Source: CAVQBP01 sp963848195
GTDB lineage: Bacteria > Bacteroidota > Ignavibacteria > Ignavibacteriales > Ignavibacteriaceae
Assembly: GCA_963848195.1 (NCBI GenBank)
Contig: CAWKCY010000001.1
Location: 186,001 to 250,000 of the forward strand
DNA: 64,000 nucleotides
Reading direction: 5' to 3'
Part shown: positions 9,946 through 19,790 of the stretch, in pieces
Numbering within the stretch: position 1 is the stretch's first letter
Layout: the number at the start of each line of letters is the position of its first letter
The notes under the pieces: generated by a model
The model's input: only the letters and a program-made list of their open reading frames with translations
Database searches by the model: none
Told to the model about the DNA's origin: nothing
Made by a program: the position numbers and the translations under genes

Positions 9946-10752
9946 TTACCTAACGCATATTAAAAGAGGCCATGGAACATCGGAAGACCATGATAAGTCA
10001 GGGTGATTTCTAATATATATTCTGGTTGATGGGCCGCCGTCAAAGTCTATAACATTTAATTCCTTTTTGAAGATCCCTGTTGAAATCAGCATTTTACCTA
10101 ATTCTGCAAGGGTGACATTGTCCAAAGTTATAATAACATAAAATTCATTTCCGTTAACAGTTGCAAATGTTGTACGCCTTGCCTTACGGTTTCCATTAAT
10201 TGATAAATTAATACCGGATGTATCTACCTGGTTAGCTTTTATTATCTGCGGTCCTGTTTGAATAACAAGATCATAATCCCTGGTTTCATCAAGCTCATTT
10301 AGACTAAAAAAATGGACAATATTTTTCTTAGAGTTATATGCAAAAAAACGGGAAAGCTGTCTATCATCTTTTTTTATGTCTTCATAAATTTCATTATTAA
10401 TTTTAAGATATCCCGCATGTTTATAGTGAATCCCGGTATGTGCGGTGGAATCATCATATAATATGTCAAAAAAAGATCCGTTGACAATTAAAGAATAGTC
10501 ACTGTCATTAGCAATCTGTTCAAGTGATTTTACAGGCCGCTGGGTATATAGGTATGATGAGATGTGTGGAATTTTTATAATTGTTGTAGAATACTTGTCG
10601 ACCTTAAATATACTTAAATTCCCATCTTGAATGACTTTGATATTTAAGGTTGTATCAATTTCAGCTTCTGTAAACAAGTTGTTTTTAGAGCCTACTCCAT
10701 CTTTAAAGTTAAAAAGAATTGAAATCGAAATTATTATAAGAAGAAGATACAT
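9946..10752 (-). CDS. Phosphodiester glycosidase family (NAGPA domain) protein
   Basis: The 268-residue protein opens with one hydrophobic segment (signal or anchor) and then matches the NAGPA/phosphodiester glycosidase family: VNGSFFD, LVIQTGPQII, RRTTFATVNG and the C-terminal DFDGGPSTRIYI containing the conserved D-G-G-x-S motif. Family members cleave phosphodiester-linked sugars or are uncharacterised cell-envelope proteins. It is convergent with ccmF across the terminator and 22 bases downstream of the T9SS gene on the same strand, so the two may be co-transcribed. Confidence 0.8.
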   Translation of the reverse strand: MYLLLIIISISILFNFKDGVGSKNNLFTEAEIDTTLNIKVIQDGNLSIFKVDKYSTTIIKIPHISSYLYTQRPVKSLEQIANDSDYSLIVNGSFFDILYDDSTAHTGIHYKHAGYLKINNEIYEDIKKDDRQLSRFFAYNSKKNIVHFFSLNELDETRDYDLVIQTGPQIIKANQVDTSGINLSINGNRKARRTTFATVNGNEFYVIITLDNVTLAELGKMLISTGIFKKELNVIDFDGGPSTRIYIRNHPDLSWSSDVPWPLLICVR

Positions 10753-10774
10753 TGTAATACAAGTTCAGTATTAA

Positions 10775-11593
10775 TCATTTTTTCAAAATCATTTTTTTAA
10801 CTGAATTAAAATTATCTTCAACATTCAATTTATAAAAATATACACCGCTTGCTAAATTATTCGCATTAAATATTACATCATGAGAACCAGCCGGTAATTC
10901 TTCATCAATCAATCCAATTACTTTTTCTCCAAGGATATTGAAAACATCAAGTTTTACTTTTCCACTTTCTTTTAGAAAAAAATCAATTTTAGTAGAAGGG
11001 TTAAATGGATTGGGATAATTTTGTTCTAATTGAAAATCATCGGGAATTTGGGTTTTAGTATCATTTACATCAGTTAACATCATATCGCTAGAAAAATCAT
11101 CGGGATTTGTAATATCCTCAAAATGTTTCCCTGTTAGGATAGTTACGTTATCTCCAGAAAAATTCCAGTTTATAAAGACACTTTTAATATCGAAATTGTT
11201 TTTTTCCCTACGTACTCTGAAAGTACCTGCTCTAAGTGAGTTACTCACAGATATGTCTGTCAATGCTTTTGAGGCAAATGTCAGCTCAACTTTATTATTC
11301 TTCAAGCTAGCAGAAAGACCAAGAGTAGGCATATTTATCAATTGCGATGATCCATTTATATAAGAAAAATTATAATTATCCTTATTTACACTATTGCAGT
11401 AAAAAGAAAGAACACATTGATAAGAGGTTATTTCAAAATTATTCGGGACATTTAATACGACATCAAATTGATAAGTTGAATTATCAATTAATTGTCCATT
11501 TGTAATATGCATTTGATAATTAGATTGGGGAAAGGAGAGATTTACAAAAATAAATTGTAAAAGAAGGCAGAAAAAAAGAGTATATTTAATCAT
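10775..11593 (-). CDS. Secreted cohesin-like protein with T9SS type A sorting domain
   Basis: The 272-residue protein has a signal peptide (first ~23 residues, ending NLSFPQ), a beta-sandwich region of about 130 residues (FDVVLNVPNNFEITSYQC, SLRAGTFRVRR) resembling cohesin-like domains, and an 80-residue T9SS type A domain (QNYPNPFNPSTKIDFFL ... GVYFYKLNVEDNFNSVKKM). It is predicted to be displayed at or released from the cell surface. No catalytic motif is visible. Confidence 0.8.
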   Translation of the reverse strand: MIKYTLFFCLLLQFIFVNLSFPQSNYQMHITNGQLIDNSTYQFDVVLNVPNNFEITSYQCVLSFYCNSVNKDNYNFSYINGSSQLINMPTLGLSASLKNNKVELTFASKALTDISVSNSLRAGTFRVRREKNNFDIKSVFINWNFSGDNVTILTGKHFEDITNPDDFSSDMMLTDVNDTKTQIPDDFQLEQNYPNPFNPSTKIDFFLKESGKVKLDVFNILGEKVIGLIDEELPAGSHDVIFNANNLASGVYFYKLNVEDNFNSVKKMILKK

Positions 11594-11880
11594 GAATGTC
11601 CATAGCTATTAACAACCTTTCTAAAGATTTATTTCATCAACTCATAGGTTGAATAGAAAAAAGCCAGTACTATGAATGGGTATAAAAAATAACTTAATTT
11701 ATTTTATGCGAGAAAAGTCTAACTATTTAGCCAAATATTGTGCCATAAAGCACAGCATTGAAATTTGAGAATATAAATAACTTTTATTTAAAAGAATGGG
11801 TAAGATTTCAACTATGAGTGTGAAAAATTTTCATAGATATGTGCTAAACTGCACTTGATTTGTACCGGTAATGAGAAGAT

Positions 11881-13038
11881 TTATTCTATTGGTTGATCCC
11901 TATCCTTCTTTCCCATGAGTTTACTCATCTCTACCGAAGTTTCAGCTTCATTAGATTTATTTTCCATATCTTTATTGAGTCTGATGCTGTTTTCAAAGAG
12001 TTCTTCAGAAAGCTGAAAATTATTCAAATTGTTTTGAATCATTCCTTTAATTTTATATATATCAGCGATAGAAAGCGTATCATTGATTTTATATGCAATT
12101 TCCATTGCTTTATCGGTATATGCATCAGCTAAGGAATAGTTTTTTAAGCTTGTATAAATGAATGCTTTTCCAATATATGCAACCGCGCAATTTGAAAGAT
12201 AATCGTTTGCCAGAGAAATTGTTATACATTTATTAAATTCATCAAGAGCAGCATCAAATTTTTCCAGTCGGGTGTATAACATTCCTATATTATGATATAC
12301 CCGTGATAAACGTCGGGTATCATTTAATAGTTCAAACTTTTCAACAGATTTTTTGCAGTTCCAGATAGCTTTTTCATAATTTCCCTGAATTGCATTGATA
12401 ATTCCCAGGTTAGTTAAAATCATGGCATGCGATGATAGATTATTTTCACCATTTAGATATGTCAAGGCATTTTCAAAATGTTCTTGTGCTTTTTCGAATT
12501 CACCCTTTTCGCCATAAAGCGTACCGAGCATGTTTTCGCATTTTGCGATGCCCGATTCATCGCCAATTGATTTGAAAATATTTATAGCTTCCGAGAGGTA
12601 ATAGCTGCTGTCCTCCCAATATGCCTGGGACCAATAAATTTTTGAAATCATTAAATTTGTTTCAGCAAATATTGCCGGGTAATTTTGAGAGTTGATTTTG
12701 CTTAATTGATATTCAGCTATTTCAAGAGAATATGCATTTTCTCCGACAAAAAGCAGCAGCTGCGAAAGATCCAGTATTAATCTATAATATTTTTCTTCCT
12801 CTAGCAGTTTTTCACAATCTACGATTATTTTATCTATTATTAAGCGATAGTTAATCCCTTCCGGCAGATTATAACTTACATGCTCTAATTCCAATTCCGA
12901 AAGTGAATCATTTACATTCCCTGTGAAAGAAATATCATGTTTAAGAACTTTAATAAAATTTTCAGTGTCATTTTCGGGTAAATAATTGCTGATCAGGTTT
13001 CTTATATCATTTTCAATATGTGAGAGATTATTATCCAT
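11881..13038 (-). CDS. TPR-repeat protein (paralog 1)
   Basis: The 385-residue protein has no signal peptide and at least six tetratricopeptide repeats, such as AKCENMLGTLYGEKGEFEKA, ILTNLGIINAIQGNYEKA and VYHNIGMLYTRLEKFDAA. It lies 15 bases downstream of a paralog with the same layout, a tandem duplication. The C-terminus (SKLMGKKDRDQPIE) stops one repeat earlier than the paralog, so the end may be truncated. TPRs of this kind mediate protein interactions, and no partner domain is attached. Confidence 0.75.
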   Translation of the reverse strand: MDNNLSHIENDIRNLISNYLPENDTENFIKVLKHDISFTGNVNDSLSELELEHVSYNLPEGINYRLIIDKIIVDCEKLLEEEKYYRLILDLSQLLLFVGENAYSLEIAEYQLSKINSQNYPAIFAETNLMISKIYWSQAYWEDSSYYLSEAINIFKSIGDESGIAKCENMLGTLYGEKGEFEKAQEHFENALTYLNGENNLSSHAMILTNLGIINAIQGNYEKAIWNCKKSVEKFELLNDTRRLSRVYHNIGMLYTRLEKFDAALDEFNKCITISLANDYLSNCAVAYIGKAFIYTSLKNYSLADAYTDKAMEIAYKINDTLSIADIYKIKGMIQNNLNNFQLSEELFENSIRLNKDMENKSNEAETSVEMSKLMGKKDRDQPIE

Positions 13039-13053
13039 TTTTTTATTTAGAAT

Positions 13054-14298
13054 TTACATTCCCATATTAAAACTTAAGGTTTCCTCAATCTTTTTAACTT
13101 TCATAGAATCTTTTATTTTTTTATAGTAATCTAGTGCGCTTTTTAAATAAAAACTTTTCGATTCAAAATTTTTTAAATCATCATAAAGCATACCCAATTC
13201 AATGCATGTTTCAGCTATATTCAATTCATTTTTTAAAGTTGTATTTATCCTAAGGCTGTTAAGCAAATAATTCTCAGAAATATTAAAGTTTTTCAATTCT
13301 CTCTCAATAGTTCCTTTAACCTTATAGATATCGGCAATAGTAACTTTATTATCGGTAGAATGACTTATTTCAAGTGCTTTTTCAGCAAACTCAGCGGCAT
13401 AATGAAAAGCTTTCAATGGAATTAAGGCTCTGGATTTTGCAAGATAAAACATACATAAAGTTGAAAGAAATCTATATTTTTTTGCAATTTCGATTCCTTC
13501 ATCAAAAGCAGAGATTGCAGAAGAATAATTTTCTTTTTCAAAATATACCATCCCTAAATTGAGAGTAACATTTGCAATATTCTTAAAATCAGAAAGTTCT
13601 TTAAATATTTTCAAAGCATTATTTAAGCGGAAAAGTGCATCATCTAAATTCCCCTGGATACTATTTATTATCCCCAAATTAGCTTCTACGTTGGCCGCTA
13701 TTTCAGAATTCTTTTGTGGATTCATTAAGTTCAGGCTAGTCTCAAAATGTTTTTTAGCATTTTCTATATCACCAAGCTCTCCGGAAATAGATCCTAATAA
13801 ATTCTCACATTTTGCCATTCCATGATTATCGTTGATCTGGGTGAAGATCGATTGTGCTTCTGCAATTGCAGACAGGCTTCTTGACCAGCTTCCTCTATTG
13901 ATATATACATTTGCTAATCCAATTAAGGATTCTGCTTTGTAAATAGTTAAAGAGGAACTTTTTATTTTAGCTTTTTTAAAGATTTCGGCGGCTAAATTTA
14001 ATTTGCCGCCGGAAATACATACCTTTCCAAGTTCTAACAAAAATCTACAGAACTTATTATTCTCTAATTTTTTTTCTGAAAATGTTATTGTTCTATCTAT
14101 TTTGATTCTTTCATTAAAATTATCAGCTTTTATTTTCAGTTGATCTCTGTAGAAATTATTAATCTTTTCATCTATTCCATTAACTCCGCTTTCAGGATGG
14201 ATTAAGTTGACATTAAAGTCGCTATAATTATTATCACCTAGATAATCTTTCAGCAGTTTGTCTAATTCAATATCAAATGTACAATTCGGAGTTAACAT
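13054..14298 (-). CDS. TPR-repeat protein (paralog 2)
   Basis: This 414-residue protein with tandem TPR motifs (AKCENLLGSISGELGDIENA, VTLNLGMVYFEKENYSSA, ADIYKVKGTIERELKNF) resembles its downstream neighbour along its length. Its final TPR ends with a short coiled tail (KIKDSMKVKKIEETL) missing from the neighbour. It starts 20 bases after the stop of the lipoprotein gene, so the three genes may form one transcript led by the lipoprotein. Confidence 0.75.
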   Translation of the reverse strand: MLTPNCTFDIELDKLLKDYLGDNNYSDFNVNLIHPESGVNGIDEKINNFYRDQLKIKADNFNERIKIDRTITFSEKKLENNKFCRFLLELGKVCISGGKLNLAAEIFKKAKIKSSSLTIYKAESLIGLANVYINRGSWSRSLSAIAEAQSIFTQINDNHGMAKCENLLGSISGELGDIENAKKHFETSLNLMNPQKNSEIAANVEANLGIINSIQGNLDDALFRLNNALKIFKELSDFKNIANVTLNLGMVYFEKENYSSAISAFDEGIEIAKKYRFLSTLCMFYLAKSRALIPLKAFHYAAEFAEKALEISHSTDNKVTIADIYKVKGTIERELKNFNISENYLLNSLRINTTLKNELNIAETCIELGMLYDDLKNFESKSFYLKSALDYYKKIKDSMKVKKIEETLSFNMGM

Positions 14299-14318
14299 TT
14301 TATTTTTCTTATAAATAA

Positions 14319-14897
14319 TTAGTTAATAAATCCCCATCGTGAAAAATGAGGCAGCTCGGCATTGATTATTTGTAATTTGCCTGACTGTTTTTCAACATAA
14401 ATACTCTGATATTTTGCTTTATAATATTTACCGTCAGGAGCCATATAAACGAAGCTAACTTTAGAAGGATCAACTTTGCTTAGATCAACACCCATAATGG
14501 TTAAATTATAAATTACAGGTTTCGCCCATGTACCGGAAGGTGAAAAGGAAGCAGTGCCAAACTCATCATTAACAGACATAGAAACATATCTTGAACCGGT
14601 AAAAGCATACCGCTGAAACCTTGCATTAGCAGTAATAGAAATCCATCCGAAAGGACCGCCTGCATAGCCGGTATTAATCTCTAATAAAGATTCCTGATCA
14701 CCGTAAATAGTTTTACCAACGGAAATATCTTTTTTGAGAGCTAAATCATTTGAAGAAGGCAGTGTAATCCAATTCGGATTGCTGACTTGCTCATCAGTAT
14801 TTATTGAATTATTAACAGGTGAAACCATATTTGATTCATCAGTACAGCCAACTACAAATAAGGCTAAAACCATCAGCATTGATAAATATTTTAACAT
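14319..14897 (-). CDS. Lipoprotein of unknown function
   Basis: The start at 14897 is chosen because TAAGGAG lies 6-12 bases upstream and the encoded N-terminus is a clean lipoprotein signal (MLKYLSMLMVLALFVVGC) with lipobox VVGC. The mature ~175-residue part is beta-rich with a repeated Y-x-x-K pattern (VYMAPDGKYYKAKYQ) and resembles Ig-like or adhesin-type lipoproteins without a recognisable family. A longer in-frame start at 14966 would bury the signal peptide and is less likely. It heads the TPR pair. Confidence 0.7.
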   Translation of the reverse strand: MLKYLSMLMVLALFVVGCTDESNMVSPVNNSINTDEQVSNPNWITLPSSNDLALKKDISVGKTIYGDQESLLEINTGYAGGPFGWISITANARFQRYAFTGSRYVSMSVNDEFGTASFSPSGTWAKPVIYNLTIMGVDLSKVDPSKVSFVYMAPDGKYYKAKYQSIYVEKQSGKLQIINAELPHFSRWGFIN

Positions 14898-15289
14898 CTC
14901 TTTCTCCTTATATTTTTTATAACATTTTTTGAAATTATGTATTTTATAATTCAAGGCTGATACCATATCATATTTAGTAATTATTACTTGATGATTTATT
15001 TTAGATGATATTAACAGTAAATAATTCTTAGCGATTTTGTAAGAATTACTGTTTTATTCTTGTACTATGTTTTATAATGATGCATTTTGTTCAAATATTC
15101 TATTTTTAATCAGTTTTGCAACAAATGTAATCGTTGAATAAGCTTGAATAACTAATAAATGCAGAAGTGTTTGATTTTGGAATAATTTTTTATCTGTTTT
15201 CTTTGAATATGAAAGAATAATTTTTATAATTTAGCTATAGATTGAATAAAATTTTATAAAAACTCCTTTTTAAGAGGATTATTTAATTT
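14898..15289. other. Intergenic region between divergent genes
   Basis: A 392-base AT-rich stretch between the divergent lipoprotein and sensor kinase genes presumably holds both promoters. No inverted repeat, open frame or operator-like motif stands out. Confidence 0.4.
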
Positions 15290-16805
15290 ATGAAAGAAGA
15301 TGGGGATGAATTCTTTAGCTCATCTGAAGAAAATCCGGAAATATATAAATCTGAGTTTTTTGATTTGGAGCATTTTCCTTCCGGATTTCTCGTTTTAAAC
15401 CAGGAAGAAAAAATAGTTGATATAAATGGTTTGGGACAATCTTTAATTGGTAAGAAGAAAAGGGAGCTTCTAAATCAAAAATTCTCAGATTATATTTTTG
15501 AGAAGGATATAAAGAAATTTCAGAAGATTTTAAATAAAGCTTCTGAAGGTTTACCACCCCAAATAGAGGAAATTAAGATTAAAAAGGCTATTGATAGTTA
15601 TTTCCCTTCTTTAATAATGATTCAATGCCATCTATTACAACATTTACAAAAAAGATTCTACTTTTTATCTATTATCGATTTTACCTTACAAAAAGTAAAA
15701 GAAGAAATAAGTAAAGATAGTGAAGCAAGGTTTGAGAATATTGCAAACACTGCTCCTGTAATGATCTGGATTGCGGATGTAAGCGGATTATTCAGTTTTG
15801 TTAATAAAATCTGGCTTGAATATTCAGGTAAAGGGATAGGGGAACAATTAGGCATGAATTGGCTGAAAGATGTTCACGCTGATGATGTGGAGAATTTGTT
15901 AAATAAATATAGTAATGCCATTAGGACTAGAAATCCTTTTACATTCGAATTTAGGCTAAAAAGCAGTGAGGGTAAATATGAGTGGATGATGATTAAGGGA
16001 ACTCCTCGATTAGGTAATGATAGTATTTTTATGGGGTTTATTGGTTCATGCATTAAATATTAATGCTCAAAAAGAGTTTGAGGAAAAGATAAAAAAGGTG
16101 AACTCCGACTTAACAGAAATTAACGCTGCAAAGGATAAGTTTTTTTCAATTATATCACATGATTTAAGGAGCCCCCTGGGGGGATTAATGCAGATTCTTG
16201 AAGTTCTTGAAGATTCTTATGATTTTCTCGATGAAAAAGAAAAATTTCATATTATAACAGAAGCTGCTGGTGCATCAAAAATGGTATACGCCCTTATGGA
16301 AAACCTTCTTGAATGGTCAAGAATCCAAACCGGGAGAATTCCTTTTAATCCTGAAAAAATTGAACTACTTCATATATTGAGGGGAATTGAATCATTATAT
16401 TCTCAAAATTTAAAAAATAAACAAATTACCTTAATTATAAAGGTAGAGGCCGGTATGTGCTTAAACGCTGATATTAAAATGACAGATACTATTTTTAGAA
16501 ATCTTGTTTCAAATGCAATAAAATTTACGAATCCCGGTGGTTTAATTTTAATTTCATCAAAATCAGAAGGAGATTGGGTTACTATTAATGTTAAGGACAG
16601 CGGGGTAGGAATTGAGGGAGATAATTTGGACAAGTTATTTAGAACAGAAATAAGCTATTCTACAGAAGGAACCGGAAAAGAAAAAGGTTCAGGCTTAGGT
16701 TTGGTGCTTTGTAAAGAATTAATTGAAAAACATGGGGGCAAAATCAGTGTTGAAAGCAAAAAAAATTACGGCTCTAATTTTTATTTTACACTCCCTGCTT
16801 ATTAA
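15290..16805 (+). CDS. PAS-domain sensor histidine kinase, one frameshift
   Basis: Read across two frames this is a ~505-residue soluble kinase: a first PAS domain (residues ~20-115), a second PAS domain (~145-255, APVMIWIADVSGLFSFVN), a HisKA helix with phosphoacceptor His in FFSIISHDLRSPLGG, and an HATPase domain with N-box NAIKFTNPGG, G1 DSGVGIE and G2 GSGLGLVLCKELIEKHGG. The frame breaks in the AAA run at 16055-16057; dropping one A joins GSCI to NINAQKEFEEK. No membrane helix or response regulator is nearby. The H-box closely matches that of the TPR kinase at 54-56 kb. Confidence 0.82.
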
Positions 16806-16879
16806 CAAAATCTATACAAGCAATGATAACTATAATAGAAGCATTGAAAAAAGCAGGCAATGTTGTTTTTTATTTTATT

Positions 16880-17806
16880 TTATGAAGACGCTGCCGGGGA
16901 TTCGTTTGCTCCTGTTTTCGCATTCATGAATGTTCTCTCTTCTTCTCTCAATCTATCCAGTCTCATTGAGTTAGTTCTGAATTTGGGAATGAAAATAGAG
17001 AGAAAGTAACTCTTTATTATATACCACCAAAAGCTCCTTTCAAGAAGAAGAGGATCTATATTATGTTCAATTTCTTTGTGAGCTTCCGGAACTTTACTCC
17101 AATGTAATCCGGCTTTATGATGGTGAATTGTATGATAGCCATTATTAAAAAGAAGAAAATTTAGAAAACCTGTAAAATTTCTGGAATGATTCCACTCGGA
17201 TTCTTCATTGGCATGAACGTGCTGTACGTAATTGAAAATTAAAACACTGAAAAGAGATACCTGCTGGGGTATAACAACAAAAAGTAATGCTTTATGCCAA
17301 TCAATTAATAAAGCTGCAGCTAACCATAAAATAAGTACAGCGTATTGTGAAATACTCACCCAATATTTTTCTTTGTTCTTTGCTTTCATCTCTTTCAAAT
17401 AGATGAAAATTGCCTTTTGCTGATAATATCCGCTTATAGTCGGATATGAAATGAGGGTAAGAAAGTTATTCTTTTCACTTATTCTGTATGTTATAGAATC
17501 ATCGCCTTCGCGATTATTAAAGCGATGATGATTTTTATTGTGTGTAGGAATCCATGCAAATATTGGAAATCCATAAAACACAGTCAGCCACCAACCCGTA
17601 AGTATATTCAGTTTTTTAGATTGCCACATCGGAAGATGGTTGTGATTATGTGTCATTACTGATACGGCAACTGACATAAATAAATACCACGTATAGATGA
17701 AAGGGTTAACCCCAATCCAAAGCCATTGGATAACTAACATGATGGTGGTAATAATTATATAGATAAGACTTTTAACATCTGCATTGTTTTTTAGCTTCAT
17801 ATTCAT
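16880..17806 (-). CDS. Membrane fatty acid desaturase
   Basis: The 308-residue protein has the three histidine boxes of membrane di-iron desaturases: THNHNH (residues ~52-57), THNKNHH (~88-94) and the distal GYHTIHHHKAGLHW (~223-236), interleaved with hydrophobic segments. This class introduces double bonds into acyl lipids or related chains using O2 and a reductant. It is convergent with the PAS kinase 74 bases away, and no clear hairpin separates them. Confidence 0.82.
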   Translation of the reverse strand: MNMKLKNNADVKSLIYIIITTIMLVIQWLWIGVNPFIYTWYLFMSVAVSVMTHNHNHLPMWQSKKLNILTGWWLTVFYGFPIFAWIPTHNKNHHRFNNREGDDSITYRISEKNNFLTLISYPTISGYYQQKAIFIYLKEMKAKNKEKYWVSISQYAVLILWLAAALLIDWHKALLFVVIPQQVSLFSVLIFNYVQHVHANEESEWNHSRNFTGFLNFLLFNNGYHTIHHHKAGLHWSKVPEAHKEIEHNIDPLLLERSFWWYIIKSYFLSIFIPKFRTNSMRLDRLREEERTFMNAKTGANESPAASS

Positions 17807-17911
17807 TTAGATAATCACTCAGATTTATAAAAAAATTAAGTTTAGTTATTATATTTTGTATTTCAAATATTACTTCAATATATACTTATCATTTATTATA
17901 AATGCAATTAG

Positions 17912-17936
17912 AAAAAAGCCCGCTTTAAAGTGGGCA
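17912..17936 (-). terminator. Rho-independent terminator on minus strand
   Basis: Read on the minus strand, GCCCACTTTAAAGCGGGC forms a stem with one G-U pair and is followed by six Ts. It lies downstream of the remnant at 18001-18117, suggesting a formerly complete transcription unit. Confidence 0.65.
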
Positions 17937-18000
17937 ATCTCCACACTCATCGTATATATTTACCTTATCATAGTATTTTAAAACAGTCTCAAGAAGCTTT

Positions 18001-18117
18001 CTACATTAAAAAATTCATAGGGTCTATATCTTCAAACAATTTGTATCTATATCTTGACATAGGAACTATATTATTATTATGTAAATAAAACAATACATCA
18101 AAAGTATGAAATGTGGA
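18001..18117 (-). pseudogene. C-terminal gene remnant, family unknown
   Basis: A 38-codon open frame with coding-like composition (FDVLFYLHNNNIVPM, then SRYRYKLFEDIDPMNFLM) ends at 18001. It has no start of its own upstream of an in-frame stop and is followed by a proper terminator. It may be the tail of a lost gene; the family is not recognised. Confidence 0.3.
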
Positions 18118-18355
18118 TTAATCCATTTGATGTAGCAGATTAACTCCATTATAGTAAAATATAAGTTTCTTTATTATTTACTTATTTCCTTTTGTTAATA
18201 TAGGAAATTATCAATACGAATTACAATGAAAAGATAAAATCTATGCACAAAGAGCATTAAATTTGTGATTTGAATTTTTGATTCTGAAGATATTATTTTT
18301 TAAGCAGTTAAATTTAATTTTGATTATTAGTTACTAACTGTAGTTAAGCAAACAT

Positions 18356-18391
18356 TGTCATTCTGAACGGAGTGGAGTGAAGGATCTCAAA
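18356..18391 (+). repeat. Dispersed TGTCATTCTGAACG-type repeat
   Basis: The sequence begins TGTCATTCTGAACGGAGTG and continues to GAAGGATCTCAAAA. A related copy lies inverted at 25801-25833. From memory, this TGTCATTCTGAGCG...GAATCT element is common in intergenic DNA of Bacteroidota and relatives. The surrounding 17937-18533 gap otherwise shows only the small remnant and no gene. Confidence 0.6.
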
Positions 18392-18533
18392 AGTTTAATT
18401 TTATGCAGTTCTGGAATAATTCTTTTTGCTCTTTTCATAAAAATTTTCATTTTGCGTAACTCCACTAATTAAATAGGTTCAGAATATAAGACTTAAAATG
18501 TCATATTTGTATTTAAAAAAATAAATTTTCTCC

Positions 18534-18728
18534 ATGACTATTAACTGTAGAACATGCAAATATTTTTACATTACATGGGATCCCAAATACCCTTATGGAT
18601 GTAAAAGTTTCGGTATGAAGACAAAGCAGATGCCGTCTATAGAAGTTTACATCACATCAGGTAAGGAATGCTTAAAATTTCAGAAAAAAGAAGAGCCTCC
18701 CCCAAAAATGAACAACAGCCAAAAGTAA
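18534..18728 (+). CDS. Small four-cysteine protein
   Basis: The 64-residue protein has four cysteines (CRTCKYF, YGCKSFG, KECLKF), a pattern suggesting a structural zinc or iron site, with a charged proline-rich tail. I recall short proteins of this form (CKxCxYY...YGCKAFG) in many bacteria without firm function. The ribosome site is poor and the gene stands alone, but the motif spacing supports a real gene. Confidence 0.6.
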   Translation: MTINCRTCKYFYITWDPKYPYGCKSFGMKTKQMPSIEVYITSGKECLKFQKKEEPPPKMNNSQK

Positions 18729-18868
18729 TTATTTTTGCATGCTATTAACGTATCATTGTTACAGCACCATTAGGAGGATTGATTTATTTATAAAAGGGAG
18801 AAGACAAAAGTTATTATTATTTAAAACATCTTGCGTTGACTTGTTTGATTTAATTAAATTCGTTTCTC

Positions 18869-19148
18869 CACCTTCTAATCTTCCAGGAAGATGAAGCAAT
18901 TACAGTAATACTTGATGAAGTAGAAGCAAAACCGGGTGCAGAGATTGCAGCAATTCATCCCGGTGTTGGTGTGGAGGTAAGCAGAAAGAGAAAACGGTTC
19001 AAGGTTTGCACCTACTCCTAACGACGATTATGAAATTATAAAAAACTACGTTTTGCTCACAGATCAAAAACATCATAATATGGCAGTCATCCCTCTAGTT
19101 CTTAACAATGATTTTACGCTGGTTGAAGGTGCCGATCCGAGGAATTAA
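18869..19148 (+). pseudogene. Broken gene fragment, family unknown
   Basis: Two overlapping frames read as one protein: EDEAITVILDEVEAKPGAEI ... GVGVEVSRKRK, then after a one-base shift near 19000, APTPNDDYEIIKNYVLL ... LVEGADPRN ending at 19148. There is no start codon or ribosome site. It ends two bases before the attC-like element at 19150-19214. The family is not recognised. Confidence 0.35.
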
Positions 19149-19149
19149 A

Positions 19150-19214
19150 AGACAATAAAATAATTTACCGCACATATTGACTTTTTATCTAACGCTTAAA
19201 TTGTTCTGTTAGGC
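19150..19214. repeat. attC-like recombination site at the methyltransferase 3' end
   Basis: The sequence runs AAGACAATAAAATAATTTACC ... TTGACTTTTTATCTAACGC and ends in GTTAGGC (19208-19214), which fits the integron core GTTRRRY. A homologous stretch lies at 52998-53072. On the minus strand the stop codon of the methyltransferase gene lies within the core (GCC-TAA-C). Confidence 0.5.
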
Positions 19215-19680
19215 TAAACCCTTTATTGCCCAGGCCTTTGCCATCAGAGATATCGAACCATCCTGCTCAATTGGTAATAATTCTCGAAGTCTATTTTCAA
19301 GCTTCTGTCGATCTTTTTTCCTTCAAACTCATTATGTAACTCGGTGCTAGACCTACTTTCCCAAGAAATGGCAGCCAATAATCTTCAAAGTTTTTAAATA
19401 TTATTCTTTCTTCAACTGGTATAGCTGAAACTTTTTTAAGATTAAATTCTTTACCGCCTGGTTTGGCTACTCTTAACATTTCAGCAATTACTGTTTCAGG
19501 TTGAGGTACAAAATTGAGCGTAATTCCTAAAACTACAGCGTCAATACTGTTCGATTCTATTCCAACTTTTTGAGCCATACCGACTTGAAAATCTATATTA
19601 GGGTTCATTATCGATTGTTTGGAATAAAAGATATTATATCTATAGAGAGTAAAAGCCTCACTTTTATTTAAATCCCTCAT
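19209..19680 (-). pseudogene. SAM-dependent methyltransferase, truncated, deleted and frameshifted
   Basis: The fragment keeps the late part of a class I methyltransferase (GMAQKVG, IDAVVLGITLNFVPQPE, EMLRVAKPGG) and the typical C-terminal region (FEDYWLPFLGKVGLAPSYI ... DGSISLMAKAWAIKGLA). The SAM-binding motif I is missing, the stretch expected between PGG and EFNLKK is deleted, and the frame breaks in the T6 run at 19314-19319. It is non-functional as written. Its stop overlaps an attC-like core, so it was probably acquired as a cassette. Confidence 0.7.
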
Positions 19681-19790
19681 ATTTTTATAAATTCCCTATT
19701 TGTACAATCAAAAATTATTGGTATAATAACATCAACAAATAAACCTTCCTGTAAATCCATTTGTTAACTTCGAAATTTAATGGATACTTT

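Noticed and set aside
9803..10006. Plus-strand open frame across the ccmF terminator
   Set aside because: It reads through the terminator hairpin and is antisense to the glycosidase gene, with no ribosome site.
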